Below are positions 1 through 15,000 of a stretch of 64,000 nt of DNA, in pieces. The DNA is from Ascidia mentula (lineage: Eukaryota > Chordata > Ascidiacea > Phlebobranchia > Ascidiidae): the NCBI GenBank assembly GCA_947561715.1, contig OX387199.1, positions 2,671,001-2,735,000 of the forward strand, read 5' to 3'. The translations under genes and the position numbers were made by a program. Each line of letters starts with the position of its first letter. Position 1 is the stretch's first letter. The notes beneath the pieces are model-generated. The model was given only the letters and a program-made list of their open reading frames with translations. It had not been told where the DNA came from and did not search any database.

Positions 1-3000
1 GTTTTTTAAACTCAAACAGTTTGTTGAATGACATGTTCTATATTTTTTGCTTCTGTTACCAGCATACATGGTCGTATCTAGGTTTAGGGGAGTGGGATCT
101 AGTAGGTCCAGACTCACAAGCAATATCTGTTAACACAATAACTGTTGCTTAGGGTTGGTTTGAGCAACTTTATGAGAAAACAATATTTTTCTTTGTATTT
201 TTGTTGACTTCAAATTAAACTATGGAGCATGCACTGATGAAAAACATGCATGTCAGTTTTTAGTTATGTAACGCAGTTACAGAAACCATCTTTTATTGTG
301 AAAATTGCCAGACCAGTGGTTTCCAAAATTTTTATGGTTATGACACACTTGGATGTTCTAGATTCCCTTGCGTTGCACTGGATTAGTGAATTTAATTTTT
401 AAGGTCACATTATAAACTACAATTTTAAGAAAAATCAAGTTTGCCTACAGCATTTGATACACAAAGTTTAAGCCTGATTACGAGGATGAGTGTTTAAATT
501 GAAAGACTCATAATCCAGATAGTTGCACTTAGTTTTAGCGATTTATGTGGTTAACCAAAATGTTGACACAACTCAAAACCTGTTGCTAAGTTGGAGCCAT
601 GTGTAATTCGGCTTCTTTCTCTAACTGACTGAGCTTCCAAAGCTCAACCATTAAATTAACCTAGTGATTGTTCTGCCTCTGTGACGTGATAATTAATACA
701 ATAATATTGTTGACATAAAAACTGATTCCAGAAATTTTTCATTTGTTTCAGATGACATCGTTGGATCTTGGTTCGAACACAGTTGATGATAAAAGTGCAT
801 CTGCTATTGCTTCATGTATTCAGTGGATTGAGGATCTGTCTCTGGGGGGTTGTGGGATGACAAGTGGTGGAATCTGTAAGATTGCAAATTCCATATCACA
901 ACTTGAGAAACCAGTAAGTTGTATGTTAGACCAGTGGTTTCCAAACTTTTTAGGGTCACAACACATTTGGATGCTCTGGATTCGTTTGCAACACAAAAGT
1001 TATTGGGGTGTTGAAATAAAGTTATATTAACAGCTGTACAAAGGCAAAAATGTCTGAATTTTCCATTTGTTTTTTTAATTAGGTGGCCTCTCTTGATATC
1101 AATGGACTTCCAATTTCAGTATCTTGTGCAAAATTGCTTTTCAACCATGTTAAAAAGCTGATTGTAACAAAGTTTAAAATATCAGAAAAAGGAATAAAAG
1201 CATGTGGAAAAGTTGATGTATTTCCAGATACAATAAAGGTAAAGTGACATTGCAATAAAACAAAATCAGCAACAATTATTATGAATATAGTTTTCTTTAA
1301 AAATCCAGGGTAGTATTTTTTATGAAACAATATTTTATCAATCTAAAGATACCAAAGTTGCATGATTATAGTATGACCATGTCAGTAAAAGCATGTATGT
1401 AGCATAAAGTATATATGATGTCTTGATGGTTAAAAGAAATAAAATTTTGACATAGTTGTTGCTTCTCATTCCAACAATTATTTTTATGCTGTGATAAATA
1501 AATACTTGTTTCAGGGTTCAATGGAGCCAGAAATATTGGTTGAAAAGTATATTGAATCGACATTTGAGGTTTGGAAAATTTATTGTGTTGTTTTTCTCAA
1601 AATGTGCATTAACTTTATCTTTTTTAATAATGTTCTTTAACTTTGAGCAAATAATTCTACTTGTCCACAGAAAGTTGATACGATAAAAGTGGTTAGATGT
1701 AGGGTTGTTTTTTTTTGTGATGTGGTCACATTATTTATCAAGTAGTAATTGCCCAAAACTCAGCTCAACTTATTTGATTGTTCACAGGTTGATTCCATCC
1801 CAAACCAGCTTAAAGTGGATGGCGATGGAGAAGCTTGTGCTTTGTCTTGTGTTATTCATTTGTTTCCTCCAACACTTTTCCTTGCCATTCGAAAAGTCAG
1901 TAACTTTGCAATCCAGGAAGTTGTGGGTGCTATAAAACACAAGGTATGTATTTCTTGTGTGGATAAGTTATTAAAAGAAAACCAGACAGAGAGTATTGCA
2001 ACATGCTATTGCAAAACCATGACCACTGAAAATGATTGAGCATAGCACTTTGATTATATATTGCTTTGCTTTGCGAACTCCTGGATTACATGTGCAGGGA
2101 CAGAAATGAATATTTAGGCGGAAACAGTTACGAAACAACCGCAAAACATGTGTTTTAGTTTTCAGTAACACAGTTACACAATTTGTCCTTTGTTGCAATA
2201 GTTGGGCCGACGCAGACGTTGGTAGTTTGTGTAGCTCCATTACAAGTAACAGTGATTTAATTAATTTTGACAGTAGAAAGGTTGAGCAAAATTTAAAATC
2301 GAACTTATATGACAAGGGTCACATGTTAAGAGTAACAAGCTGCTAAACTTGTAGGGCATTTATTATAGGTAAGCGTTTTACAACTATAACCATGGGTCAG
2401 TTGTATGGTGAGTTCGATGCCATTGCAACATAATCGCCTAGGTAATCATTGCCGTGCAACAAATTTTAAGTGGATTTAATTTTACAATAATTTTAGGAAA
2501 AGTCAATAGAGTGGCATCGGGCAACTGTAAATGTAAAATATTTTGTTTGTATTTTTATCGACTACGTTAATGTGTATTTATTCATATCGTTATTTCTGTC
2601 CAAATATTTCCAAGGCCTTACTTCTAAGGTACGAATCCTTGTAATTGGCTAATGTGGTTAATTGCATAGGGCTCGTAAACTCTGAACCATAGCCTATCCT
2701 TTGCTAAGAAAATACTTCAGCGAATCACATACCGCCTAATCGCATAATTGCACAAAATTTACCGGCTGACCACATAAAAAAGCTTGGCAAGTTTGCAATT
2801 TACCGGATTCGATTGGTAAAAGCTAATAAAACTATGGCGCATGCACCACCGCAAAACATTCGTTACTGTTTTGGTACTGACATGCAGTTACTCATTCCAT
2901 ATTTTATTGCAAAAATAGCGCAAACGCAGGCATTGGTTGTTTGCAAAGCTCGATCACTCACAAGTAACAGTAATACAAAAGATCAACATAGGAAAATTCT

Positions 3001-6000
3001 GATACAATATTTGTACACTTAACAAACCTAGAAGGGCTAATCCAAAACTTTAATAAGTCTGTTTATTTCTTGTGATAAGCCATTTGATTTTATTGGGTAT
3101 CGCAGCATTGCAAGCATATAACTGCGACCAAAGTCACAAACGTGTTACTAAGTTGGAGCCATGTGTAATTCGGGTTCTTTTCTCTAACTGACTGAGCTAC
3201 CGTAGCTCAACAAATAAATTTACCCCGTCATCGGTCTGTCTCTGTGACGTCATAATTGATACAATGATATTGTTGACATAAAAACTGATTCCATGAATTT
3301 TTCATTTGTTTCAGCTGACGGCGTTGTATCTTGATAGAAACACAGTTGATGATGAAAGTGCATCTGCTATTGCTTCATGTATTCAGTGGATTGAAAATCT
3401 GTCTCTGGGGAGTTGTAGGATGACAAGTGTTGGAATCTGTAAGATCGCAAATTCCATATCACAACTTAAGAAACCAGTAAGTTGTATGTGAGACCAGTGG
3501 TTTCCAAACATTTTAGGGTCACGACACACTTGGATGATCTGGAACCACACCTAATTTTATTATGTTCAAAAAAGTTAAATTAAAACAACAATACTGGTTG
3601 CACTACCTTGGTTTGAACTCTATCGTCATTCTGGCAAAATAAAAAAATGTTTTATCGTCCAAAGCGTTCCGCACCAACGACTACCATTTTACAATAACTT
3701 GTAACACGAACATTCAAACTTTTGGGTTTATATTACAATAGGTTACATAATATTGATGGAAACTTTAATAGCAGTAATTTCTCACAAATTACAATGTTGA
3801 GTTTTTTTAAAGTCCCAAGTATTTCATCAGAATGACTACAAACACCGGGCATTTCACGCTGTTTGCTTTATCTGGGATCTCTACTGATTTTAATTACTCT
3901 TACGCTAATCTGCACCAAATTCTTGAAATTTCGAGATATTTTTAAAATAACTGTTTAGCGGAAAGTGGTTTGGCACTTGATTGAAAGTGACGCCGCCCCC
4001 AAAGCAAAAGCGTGAAAAGGCATGTGTTTGAAGTCATTCTGATTGATTACTTCGGACTTCAACATCGTTATTTGTGTAAAAAAACGTTTTTTTAACAAAT
4101 TTTAATGTTTGGATCCAGTTAGTGCAGACTTCCAAGCAATAACTATTACTTTGAGCATTTAAAATTTACTTAGGGTGGCATCGGGCAACTTCAGATAAAA
4201 AAATGATGTTTTAGTTACAATTTTCATTGACTACAAAAATGCGTATTCATTCATATCTGTATTTGGTTCCAAATATATTAAAGACCTTACTTCAAAGTAA
4301 AACAAATAAAACTATGGCGCATGCACCACCGCAAAGCAGTTACACAAACCGTCTTTTATTGGAAAAATAGCGCAGTCGCGGGCATTGGTAGTATGTAAAG
4401 CTCTATCACAAGTAACAGTAATACAAAAGCTCAACATAGGAATACGAATATTCCTTGAACATAAATTTGTACACTACCCTTCATAAACAAAACTAAAAGG
4501 GGGAATTCAAAAATAAGTTTGTTTATGTCTTGTAATAAGTTGGTTGATTTTATTGGGTCCCGTGGAAATGCAAGCATATAACTGCAACCCAAGTCACAAA
4601 TGTGTTACTAAGTTTTGCTGGTGTTGCATGGACTCATGCAGTCATTCAAACGTGTTACTAAGGAGCCATGTGTAATTTGGGATGACACTGAAGCCTTGTA
4701 CTGCTTTATTGCATTGACAAAGTTTATGAATGACTGCAAGAGTCCACGCAACATCAGCAAAAAAGAAACCCGGCAAAAGAAAGGAAATTAATCCGCTTCG
4801 TTATAATGCGGTAAAGTGAGCGCTACAACGTGTAATTCGGGTTCTTTCTCTAACTGACTGAGCTACCGGAGCTAAAAGATTAAATTCACCATGTGATTGT
4901 TCTGCCCTTGTGGCGTCATAATACATACAATGATGTATTGTTGACATAAAAATTGATTCCAGCATTTTTTTATTTGTTTCAGATGAAGTTGTTTGATGTT
5001 CGTGGGAACCTAGTTGATGATGAAACTGCATCTGTTATTGCTTCATGTATTCAGTGGATTGAGTTTCTGTCTCTGGAGTTTTGTGGGATGACAAGTGGTG
5101 GAATCTGTACGATTGCAAATTCCATATCACAACTTAAGAAACCAGTAAGTTGTATGTTAGACCAGTGGTTTCCAAACTTTTTTGGGTCACGACACACTTG
5201 GATGATCTGGAATCGTTTTCCACACCTAGCTTTATTATGCTTAAAAATGGAGTTTTTTTTAGACAAAAATACTGGTTACACTACCTTGGTTTAAAATCTG
5301 TCATCATTTTGGCAGAATCTAAAAGCGTTTTGTCGACAAAAGCGTTCCGCACTAATGATTAACATTTCACGATAACTTGTAACACGAACATTTAAACTTC
5401 TTCTGGGTTTGTATTATAACAGGTTACATCATATTGATGGCAACTTTGTTAGTAGTTTAAGCAAATAAAACTATGGCGCACGCAACACCGCAAAATACGC
5501 GTTTCAGTTTTCGTTGACGTAACACAGTAGCACAAACCGTCCATTATTGAAAAAATATTAAAGGCAAGCGATTAAGGTATAACAAAATCGCAAAATACAA
5601 AAATTCCTACGCAATATTTGTACACTCCCCTTTATTAAACCCCAGAAGGGCCAATTGAAAATCTTAAATGATTTTGTTTATTCCTTGTAATAAGCCATTT
5701 GATTTTATTGGGTCTTGTGGCATTGCAAGCAACTGCAACCAAAGTTAGAAATGTATTACTAAGTTGGCGCCATGTTCTTTTTCTGACCACACCGGGGTTG
5801 ACCACAGGACATCCTGGGCACGAATCCCTATCAGGTTTTCTTAGTATTTGGGTCGGGCAATGTTTGGCCCTATTATTAACCTTCATGCATGACTAATTGC
5901 TAATTCACGTGTCCGGAAACATTTTTACGTAGTAGTTTCAGTTAAAAATACTCATGTTGTCTTCAAACAATGCATTTCCAATGACACCTTACTTATTGTG

Positions 6001-9000
6001 TCTCATGATAACCGAAAACTTATCTTATTCTTGAAGTCAATGGATCCAACAAATGCACACATGTGCACAGTTTATAACATTATATTAGACCTTATTCAAA
6101 TAGAATGAAACATAAAGCATTAACACAAACATAGGCTAACAAGTAGATAACTCCACTCTAACACAAACAAATACTAACACCAACTGAGAAAGATCAGTGA
6201 CAGTTCATGCATGTTGCCACGTAACAAAATCACTCATGCAATAAATTCAAATACAAAGAAAGAAAATAGAACCCTAAAGAAAAGTCAAATAAACACATTC
6301 AAAGAAATAGGTAAGGTTAACAATAACAACACACATATTCGTATCCAGATGCTGGGGGTACTAGAGACCCAGGCTCCCAAGCAATATCTATTAGCCGGCA
6401 ATCTAACATGAAAAAACTATGCATCAATTTTACTACACAAATGTATTCAGTTAAACAAATTTTTTGTTCGAAGTGAGCATTATTTAATCAATTTTGAAGC
6501 TCTTGTGTTAAAATTTAATTGATCGACGTGTCTGCCGTCATGCAATCGACCTTTTTCAGGACAAAGTGTGTAAATGTAAACAACACGAAAAATATAAGAA
6601 AGCGCGAAAAACACAAAAAAGGGGATGGGAAAAAGAGCAACGAAGGGTGTAAGCAATCCGAAAATGCGCATCAACGTACAACCACACGTCTCCACAAGCA
6701 CACTAGACAATCAAAGTAAAGTCTATGACGTTTCAGATTTTTGTGTTTGTGCACGAAACTTAAGAATTAATGTATCGCAGAAGCTGCAAGACTTACAACG
6801 ATGTCATTAAAAACAAACAAGAATGTAAATAATGACGTAATTTAACACAAATATTTACCAAGATGAAAGCATTAAAATGCCTTGGGAGCAGAGGCGTAGA
6901 GTCTCTCACATCACCGGCGAGTAAATAATGCTAACCTCAGAAGGTCGTTTGCACGCCATAATATACAAGTTATAGGGTCTTTAACTTTTTGGCCGGCCAT
7001 TTATGTGGTCTAAAAACTGGACGTGGTTTTGAATAAATGTTTTCGCGACGAACTCGATATTCAATTTTCTCTACAGAAACGATGAATTCTTCCTTCCACA
7101 CGTTCGTCACAAACGTTTCGCTTGTGTTGCGTTATTGTAGATCGCGAATACGAGGCAAGCGAAACCGCGTGTTAAGAACCTTTCTGAGTTTAATCAGAAG
7201 AGAAATGCGCCTTCATTTTTGATGCGGTTTAAACCCGCGAAAGCCGAAAAGACGCGATGAAAAGCCGAACACCCCTGTACCCTGTACTCTACGCCAGTGC
7301 TTGGGAGTTTAACAGGTTTCGATACACTGGAGGAAAAAAATGTCTGCTTTTTGACATTCACCTCATGAATTCGCATGCATTTATTTAATAAACATCTGTT
7401 TAAACTTGTAATTTTTTTATCCAAAACTGTCGTTTCTCCTAAATTCACCTGTGTCTGCTACATGTTGCGACAACGCTGTACCCGCCGTCGCAGTCAGCAC
7501 AGGGTATGCGGTCACACCTCCAGCATCGAACGCATCTCTTGTACGATCTTTGAGATGTGAAACCAAAGCACGCGGTCTGACAGGCGGGCGTTTAAACACC
7601 TGGAGGCCTTGCAAAATATATAACAACTCAACCACACCCTTCGTCACCTTTAGGCGAGGAATCTTGGTTTCGCCACAGAAACGAACGAGGGTGGCCATTC
7701 GCTAAACGCACTTTGCAATAATATTTGTTTTAAACATTTAATGTCACATTTGTCTGAACATAATTTCCTATTTCCACCTTTTATTTCTAGATAATGATTT
7801 TGAATCTGTGGCATAATGCTATATATGGTGATGCGGCAGAAACCTTACTCAAGTGTGTTCACAATATACAAGATGTACTTGCAGTCGGCAGTGGATACAT
7901 AGATGACGACTTCGAAGAGAGATTTCGGAACATGCCAGACCCTGTAAGTGTGAAAACTCTTTGTTCCACGTACAAACTATCATTGCCGTGTGATACTAAC
8001 ATGACAACAATATGTTTACCTCATGGGTTGTCTTGTATCAAAGCTTTGCATGTGCAATTCTCTGGTTGCCACCGTTGGGTTAATATAAAAAAAAGTCGAC
8101 ATCACTCAATACCTATATTTAGTTTATGTGGCTTAAGATTTAAAATCACACAAACAAACTTAACTGAATAGAAGTGTTTTATTATGTTTGAGAGGATGTT
8201 GCGTTTATGGAAATAAGTACACGTCACAAAATATTTGCCTCATGAAATAATTTTAAATAACAACAAAACCTTCATCAACACTACTGTTATTATAGTTAAA
8301 CGATGTATGAAATAACCAATCCGTTGTATTGTAGAAGCCAAAGTTGAATGTTTGTGATTGGACATATGACTAGTTTGATATATGACTAAGAAGTGAATCT
8401 CTAACTCCTACTCTCCACTTCAATCCATCCCTTATATTTGGGTTTAACAAATGCAAGTAAATATGATTGATCGATTGGAATTATTTTGTGGAGATCAACT
8501 TCCTCCTAAACCGGTAAGAAGTTTTCTTAATGACGTTTCATCGATAAAACGTGAAGTTTGAATATTTCCACTTCCTTGTTGGTTGTGAACCATCGGCTTT
8601 AAAACCCGGAAAAATCTCTTGCCCCACCTACTGGCGCATTTTCCGCAAATGTTTAACCACAAGGTGATGCATCAGAGTCTGTCTCGTTTGTATCTTTAGG
8701 AAACCATTGTTTGGTTAAGGGCCAACTGACCTACAGTACCAGAAGCGTTTTAACATTTTTACTTTAAATGATAGTTTTACCGAAGTATTTATTGCATTTG
8801 CGACATTTTCGGTGGTCGGTTCCAAATGTGAAATATGGGTGCTTGCAAACTTTCATTTATCAAAAATCATGTACGGCATTTGGAGTTCACAAAAATCTTA
8901 AAAACTCAGTGCGCCGAGCTCTGTTGAACGACAAGTAACAATATATTATTTCAGGCTGTTTGCTGCCAGAATCAACAAGGATTTCTGTCACTTCTCACCA

Positions 9001-12000
9001 ATAAACCTTTCTACTTCATATCAAGAAAACGAAACATTCCCAAATACGTAAATATTCTTCATATTTTTCTGTGCTTTATCCAACTTCTGTGTGTTATATG
9101 TATTTACAATGTACGTATTAATACCGTTTGTCTTCATAACTCTCATTTTTACTTCTTTGCCAAACATATAAATGCGTCTCTATGTATCTGGTTTCCTTGA
9201 AATTGTCGCCAAGTTTTACTGTTTGTGTTTCTTACAATCAAGGACGTCTTTGAAACACGAATATTTTTGTCTCCTGCTCTGAGTTTCGTCTTTATTTCTC
9301 TCTTGTGTAAATCTGTCAACAGAGGTTGATCGTACAAAGTTATCCGCCTTCCTAACAATTTTGAACGACAGATTTTATGACAATGCTTTTACTTCCGCAC
9401 TAAACATTACTTTCAACTTTTACGTGCGACTTACATAATTTTTGACTGAATACAATCGAATATTTCCACATTACATTGTTTTCTGATACATTATGTCGTG
9501 AATTCTGACAACCCTTTGTTGGTTTTTGAACGAAGATTTTTTTATGTTCGTAACTAAAATGTTTGATGACGAGAACAACCGATCTTCCACCAACTACTGT
9601 TCGGTTTTATCGGCGCACGTTTTTTTTATATTTACTTCAAACAAATCTGTATCTATCTATGGATTTGATGAAGTTATAACGGGTGGAAGTGGAAGGTTTA
9701 TGTTGTAAATATTTGAACATTTAATGTTTTTTTTTTGTAATATCCTGGCTTTCTGCTTAATAAGCTTGACTGACGTCACCCAGCATTATTTTTACTCGAT
9801 GTGTTGTTTAGCACGACATCTAGTGTAAGTTTGTGGGAAGATATTTTTCCTCACACAACGTGGTGTAGCAGGAATTCAATATTTTGCATGGCAGGAATTT
9901 TTGCGTGGCAGAAAAAACGAAAAAAAAAATTTAGCCACAAGGTGGTGCAGCAGAGTCCAGGTCTACCATATTGTTCCTCTGTTTGAAGGCAGAAACCAGC
10001 TCGCGTTTGCATGATCATAATTTTGCCAACGTCATCAGAAACGACATAGTTTACTCATCACACTCTGTTCGGTTCAGGTCGGCTCCAGGAACATAATAAT
10101 ATGACATTTTGGCACTAATTAATATTGGTGATAAATTCGTTGCAAAATCAACTCTACAGTAGGTGTGTTGGGTTTACTCGTAGCGTGAAGACGTGTAGAG
10201 TTCTAATACATAATATAGGTGTAATAAACGTTACCACAAGCCGTGAAATATTCTGTGAGTAACCTCCAACGGAAAGTGCTGAAGTTTCAAAGGTTTTGTT
10301 CAACATAAAAAACCTTAACAGTTCCTAAGGACCCGTGCAGTGGGGCGATCTTGTCAAGGTGGCAGGCGAGAGTAATAAAGACACACAAGCGCAAATAAGG
10401 ATTATGTGACATAATTAACAAAATATACAAAACACGATACAAAGGGAATATCGCAATTAAGTTACACACTACAATATAATATAGAATACACTACAAAAGG
10501 GAGATATATATATTTTTGTTTTAATAACTAAATTAGTATAAGTTTTGATTAGGATGCTTTTCGAATTGTAGCGAAAGAGGTTTCTTGTTTTGGTCATAAA
10601 GTTATTTATGTAGCCTAGATTTTAAGGCCTCAATTAAGACATGTGCCATGTTTCCTTCAATAATTAATCCAGCACTAAGCCAACATATATACATTCTCAC
10701 GTAGTTGTTATTTAAGCGTATCTTATTTGTAACCGGAAAAGCAGCAACGTTTGAAGGTGAACGGTTACAATGTAATGTAATTTTGTACTAAGTAAATGAA
10801 TTGTAGTTGGGTGAACGCGGCCCAATACCAGGTCTGATCACCCAGCTTAGCGGCCGAATCCGGTTGCCACGAATGCAAATCTGCCATTGAAATAATTTAT
10901 TTTGTTGTTTTTGTGAAATTGTTTGTAGGAAACATGTTGAGCAAAAATACACTGCTTAAAAAACTAGAAAATTATTAGTTGGCAACAGTTGCTAAGAACC
11001 TTAAGCTTATTAAATGCACTCCTGTCACTGGTGGCGGTATTGATTAAATGCAAGGAATAATTCTTTCGCTGACTTTATTGACATTACGTTGTGGATTTTT
11101 GTCGCCATCATCAGATGTTCGTTTCGCAGGTAAAAGTTCTGTTTACTTCGTCACCAAACAGTTCGTTGTTCGGAATGGGAAAGTTTGCTTTTACTGGTTG
11201 ATGATTCTCTGGGCGGGTGTTTTATGAGTAGAAGGTTGTCTTATACTTTCCAGCTTCCTTCTGTAAAACAAAGCTCGCGTTTGTTGCGCGTTGTAAAGAT
11301 CAGGCTTTTACGAACTTTAGTAAAATATCACTTTCGTTTTATATTTTTCCACTTCAAAGTAAAAAAGCCCCACCCCCACCTCCATAAAGATACCTTTATC
11401 TAATTTGATTTAAAAGTGTGGGTCAGCGACACAAAGGGTAAATTAACATTGTTGGCTTCTAACGTTTTTTTTTGAAGTATTTCCACCACAGCCATAACAC
11501 GATTCAACGCTGATATTTTCATAAATGTCCAATTGATATTGAGTGTTGGCATGGAAACCGGACGCACCGAAGTTGTTTCAAAACATAACGGAATATTGTT
11601 TTTGTCAACAATCGTTTGACCAGTTTGTTTATCATAGGCGACACTTAACCTCTAAGTTCATCGCTTACACAACGCTAACGTCAAAATGTTATTCCAACAA
11701 GGTCTTGATTGTTGAAAAATGTCCACCAACAAAACTTTGTACTATTGACACTCGATGTCGCCAATGTGCCACTTTCCTGTTGGAATTCACGCAGCCAAAA
11801 CCGAAATCGCGCGTTCGCGTGGAAAAGCAGACAGGGCGATTGTTTTCCGAAACTTTGTGCCTCGGTCGTTCAACTTTCTGCCTACGTGATATTTTAATGT
11901 TGCACATATTTACCCAGTGGTGTCAGAACACCGATTAGCGCCAGACCTTGTTTGTAAAAGTACTTGCGTTGTTGGTTAATTGTTACGATCACATGATGCG

Positions 12001-15000
12001 GAAATCGCCCTTTTTTTCCAACTACCGCGACCACCTGTGTAAGATCTGCTTCGTAGAATACATTTTCTTTACCAGGGATAACCAAACCTTTTCACACCAA
12101 ACTTCTTAAAAGAAAATACCTCGACGCAACATGATTCAAATTCAAATAATTTCTTTACATATTTATTGAACAACAATTATAGTTAATTGACTTGATAATA
12201 GTACAAGCCTATATAGTGACCCAGTGTATTTTGTGTGATGTCGGACCCCCCAAAAAACTTTTCGTCCAAGCATTTAATTTTGTTGATCACATTCTTGATG
12301 CAAATGGCGCTTGTGTAGTTTTTCTTCACAGAAAAATTATTGGGATGTTTGTTTTTACTTCAAACATTCAACCGGTTCCAATCTCTTTGAACAACCTCAT
12401 CTGGTCAACAAACATCGAAGCGTTGTGTTCTTCTCTTGTTAGTGACGCGTTAAATCATCTTACCAGTAATGTTGATGTGGGGTTTTGAAGGGGAAATATC
12501 ACAATTGTCTCGTGATAACTATAAAATATTTTTATATCAACTTTGGTCGCTCAACTTACTGCCTACGTGATGTTTTATTGTAGTGAATATTTACCCATTT
12601 GGGACAAAAACCATTGGCTACCGAAAGTTTCGGTCGTTTAGTACTTGTGCGTTGTTGATTGGTTGCTATGATCACATGATGTATGATTGTTCCTGTTAAA
12701 ATTTACGCAGCCAAAACTGACATCGCGCGTTCGCGTGGAAAAGCAGAGAGGGCGAATGTTTTCCGAAACTTTGTGCCTCGGTCGTTCAACTTTCTGCCTA
12801 CGTGATGTTTTAATGCTGCACATATTTACCCAGTGGTGTCAGAACGCCAATAAACGTCTGGATTTCTGGTAAAAGTGCTTTTGATTTATTGCTACGATCA
12901 CACGTTGTTAAAGCTGTTGTTTTTAACCAACTTACCGCGACGATTGTGTCAGATCTGCTTCGTAAAAGATATTGTCTTTACCAGGGATAACCAAACCTTT
13001 TCACACCAATCGTGGTTTGATTAATAAAAATATTCGACGTTTCGTGTTTTCAAGTTATGTAATTTGTTAGATATTTATTGAACAACAAATACAGTTAAAA
13101 TACTGAAAAACAGTGCAAGTCTATACAGTGACCCAGTGCACGCGTCGTGTGGAGGCGTAGTTTGTGAAATATTGCAGTTGCATCCTGTAATTTGTGTGAT
13201 GTTGGGACCAACAAACTTGTCGGCCCGGTTTTGGAGGCTTTGGTCTTCGCATTTATTTTATTATTGTCACATTTTTGACACAAATGGCGTTTGTGTAGTT
13301 TTTTTTCACAGATAAATTAACGGGACGTTTGTTTTTACTTCAAACATTCAACCGGTTCTCAATGTCTTTGAACAACCTCATCTGGTCAACAAACATCGAA
13401 GCGTGTTGAGTTCTTCTCTTGTTAGTGACGCGTTAAATCATCTTACCAATCGTGCTGCGGGGTTTTGAAGTGAAGTATCACATCAGGTCTCACTAAAAGC
13501 CATAACACGATTGAATGCAGATATTTGTCCAATCGACATTGAGTGATGGCATGGAAAGGGGACGCACCGAAGTTATTCAAAACATAACGGAATATTGCTT
13601 TTGTCAACAATCATTTGACCAGTTTGTTAATTATAGGCGACACTTAACCTCTAAGTTCATCGCTTACACAACGCTAACGTCAAAATGTTAACCCAACAAG
13701 GTCTTGATTGTTGAAAAATGTCCACCAACAAAACTCTGTACTATTGACACTTGATGTCGCCGGTGTGCCACTTTCTTGTTGGAATTCACGCAGCCAAATC
13801 CGATATCGCGCGTTCGCGTGGAAAAACTGACAGGGCGAATATTTTCCGAAACTTGTTCCTCGGTCGTTCAACTTTCTGCCTACGTGATGTTTCAATGCTG
13901 CAAATATTTACCCAGTGTGGTCAGAACACCGATTAGCGCCAGACCTTGTTTGCAAAAGTACTTGCGTTGTTGATTAATTGTTACGATCACATGATGTTGA
14001 AATAGCACTTTTTCCAAACTACCGCGACCACCTGTGTAAGATCTGCTTCGTGGAATACATTTTCTTTACCAGGGATAACCAAACCTTTTCACACCGAACT
14101 TCTTAAAAGAAAATATCTCGACGCAACATGATTCAAATTCAAATAATTTCTTTACATATTTATTGAACAACAATTATAGTTAATTGACTTGATAACAGTA
14201 CACGCCTATATAGTGACCCAGTGTATTTTGTGTGATGTCGGACCCCCAAAAAAACTTTTCGTCCAAGCATTTATTTTTGTTGCACTCAGTCTTGACGCAA
14301 ATGGCGCTTGTGTAGTTTTTCTTCGCAGATAAATTATCCGGAGGTTTGTTTTAACTTCAAACATTCAACCGGTTCCTAATCTCTTTGAACAACAAACATC
14401 GAAGCGTTGTGTTCTTCTCTTGTTAGTGACGGTTCCTAATCTCTTTGATCAACAAACATCGAAGCGTTGTGTTCTTCTCTTGTTAGTGACGCGTTAAATC
14501 ATCTTACCAGTAATGTTGATGTGGGGTTTTGAAGTGGAAATATCACAATTGTCTCGTGATAACTATAAAATATTTTTATATCCACTTTGGTCGCTCAACT
14601 TCCTGCCTACGTGATGTTTTATTGTAGTGAATATTTACTGGGACAATAACCATTGGCTACCGAAAGTTTCGGTCGTTTAGTACTTGTGCGTTGTTGATTG
14701 GTTGCTATGATCACATGATGTATGTTTGTTCCTGTTAAAATTCACGCAGCCAAAACCGACAACGCTCGTTCGCGTGGAAAAGCAGAGAGGGCGAATGTTT
14801 TCCGAAACTTTGTGCCTCGGTCGTTCAACTTTCTGCCTACGTGATATTTTAATGTTGCACATATTTACCCAGTGGTGTCAGAACACCGCTTTAGCGCCAG
14901 ACCTTGTTTGTAAAAGTACTTGCGTTGTTGAATAATTGTTACGATCACATGATGCGGAAATCGCACTTTTTTCCCAACTACCGCGACGATTGTGTTAGAT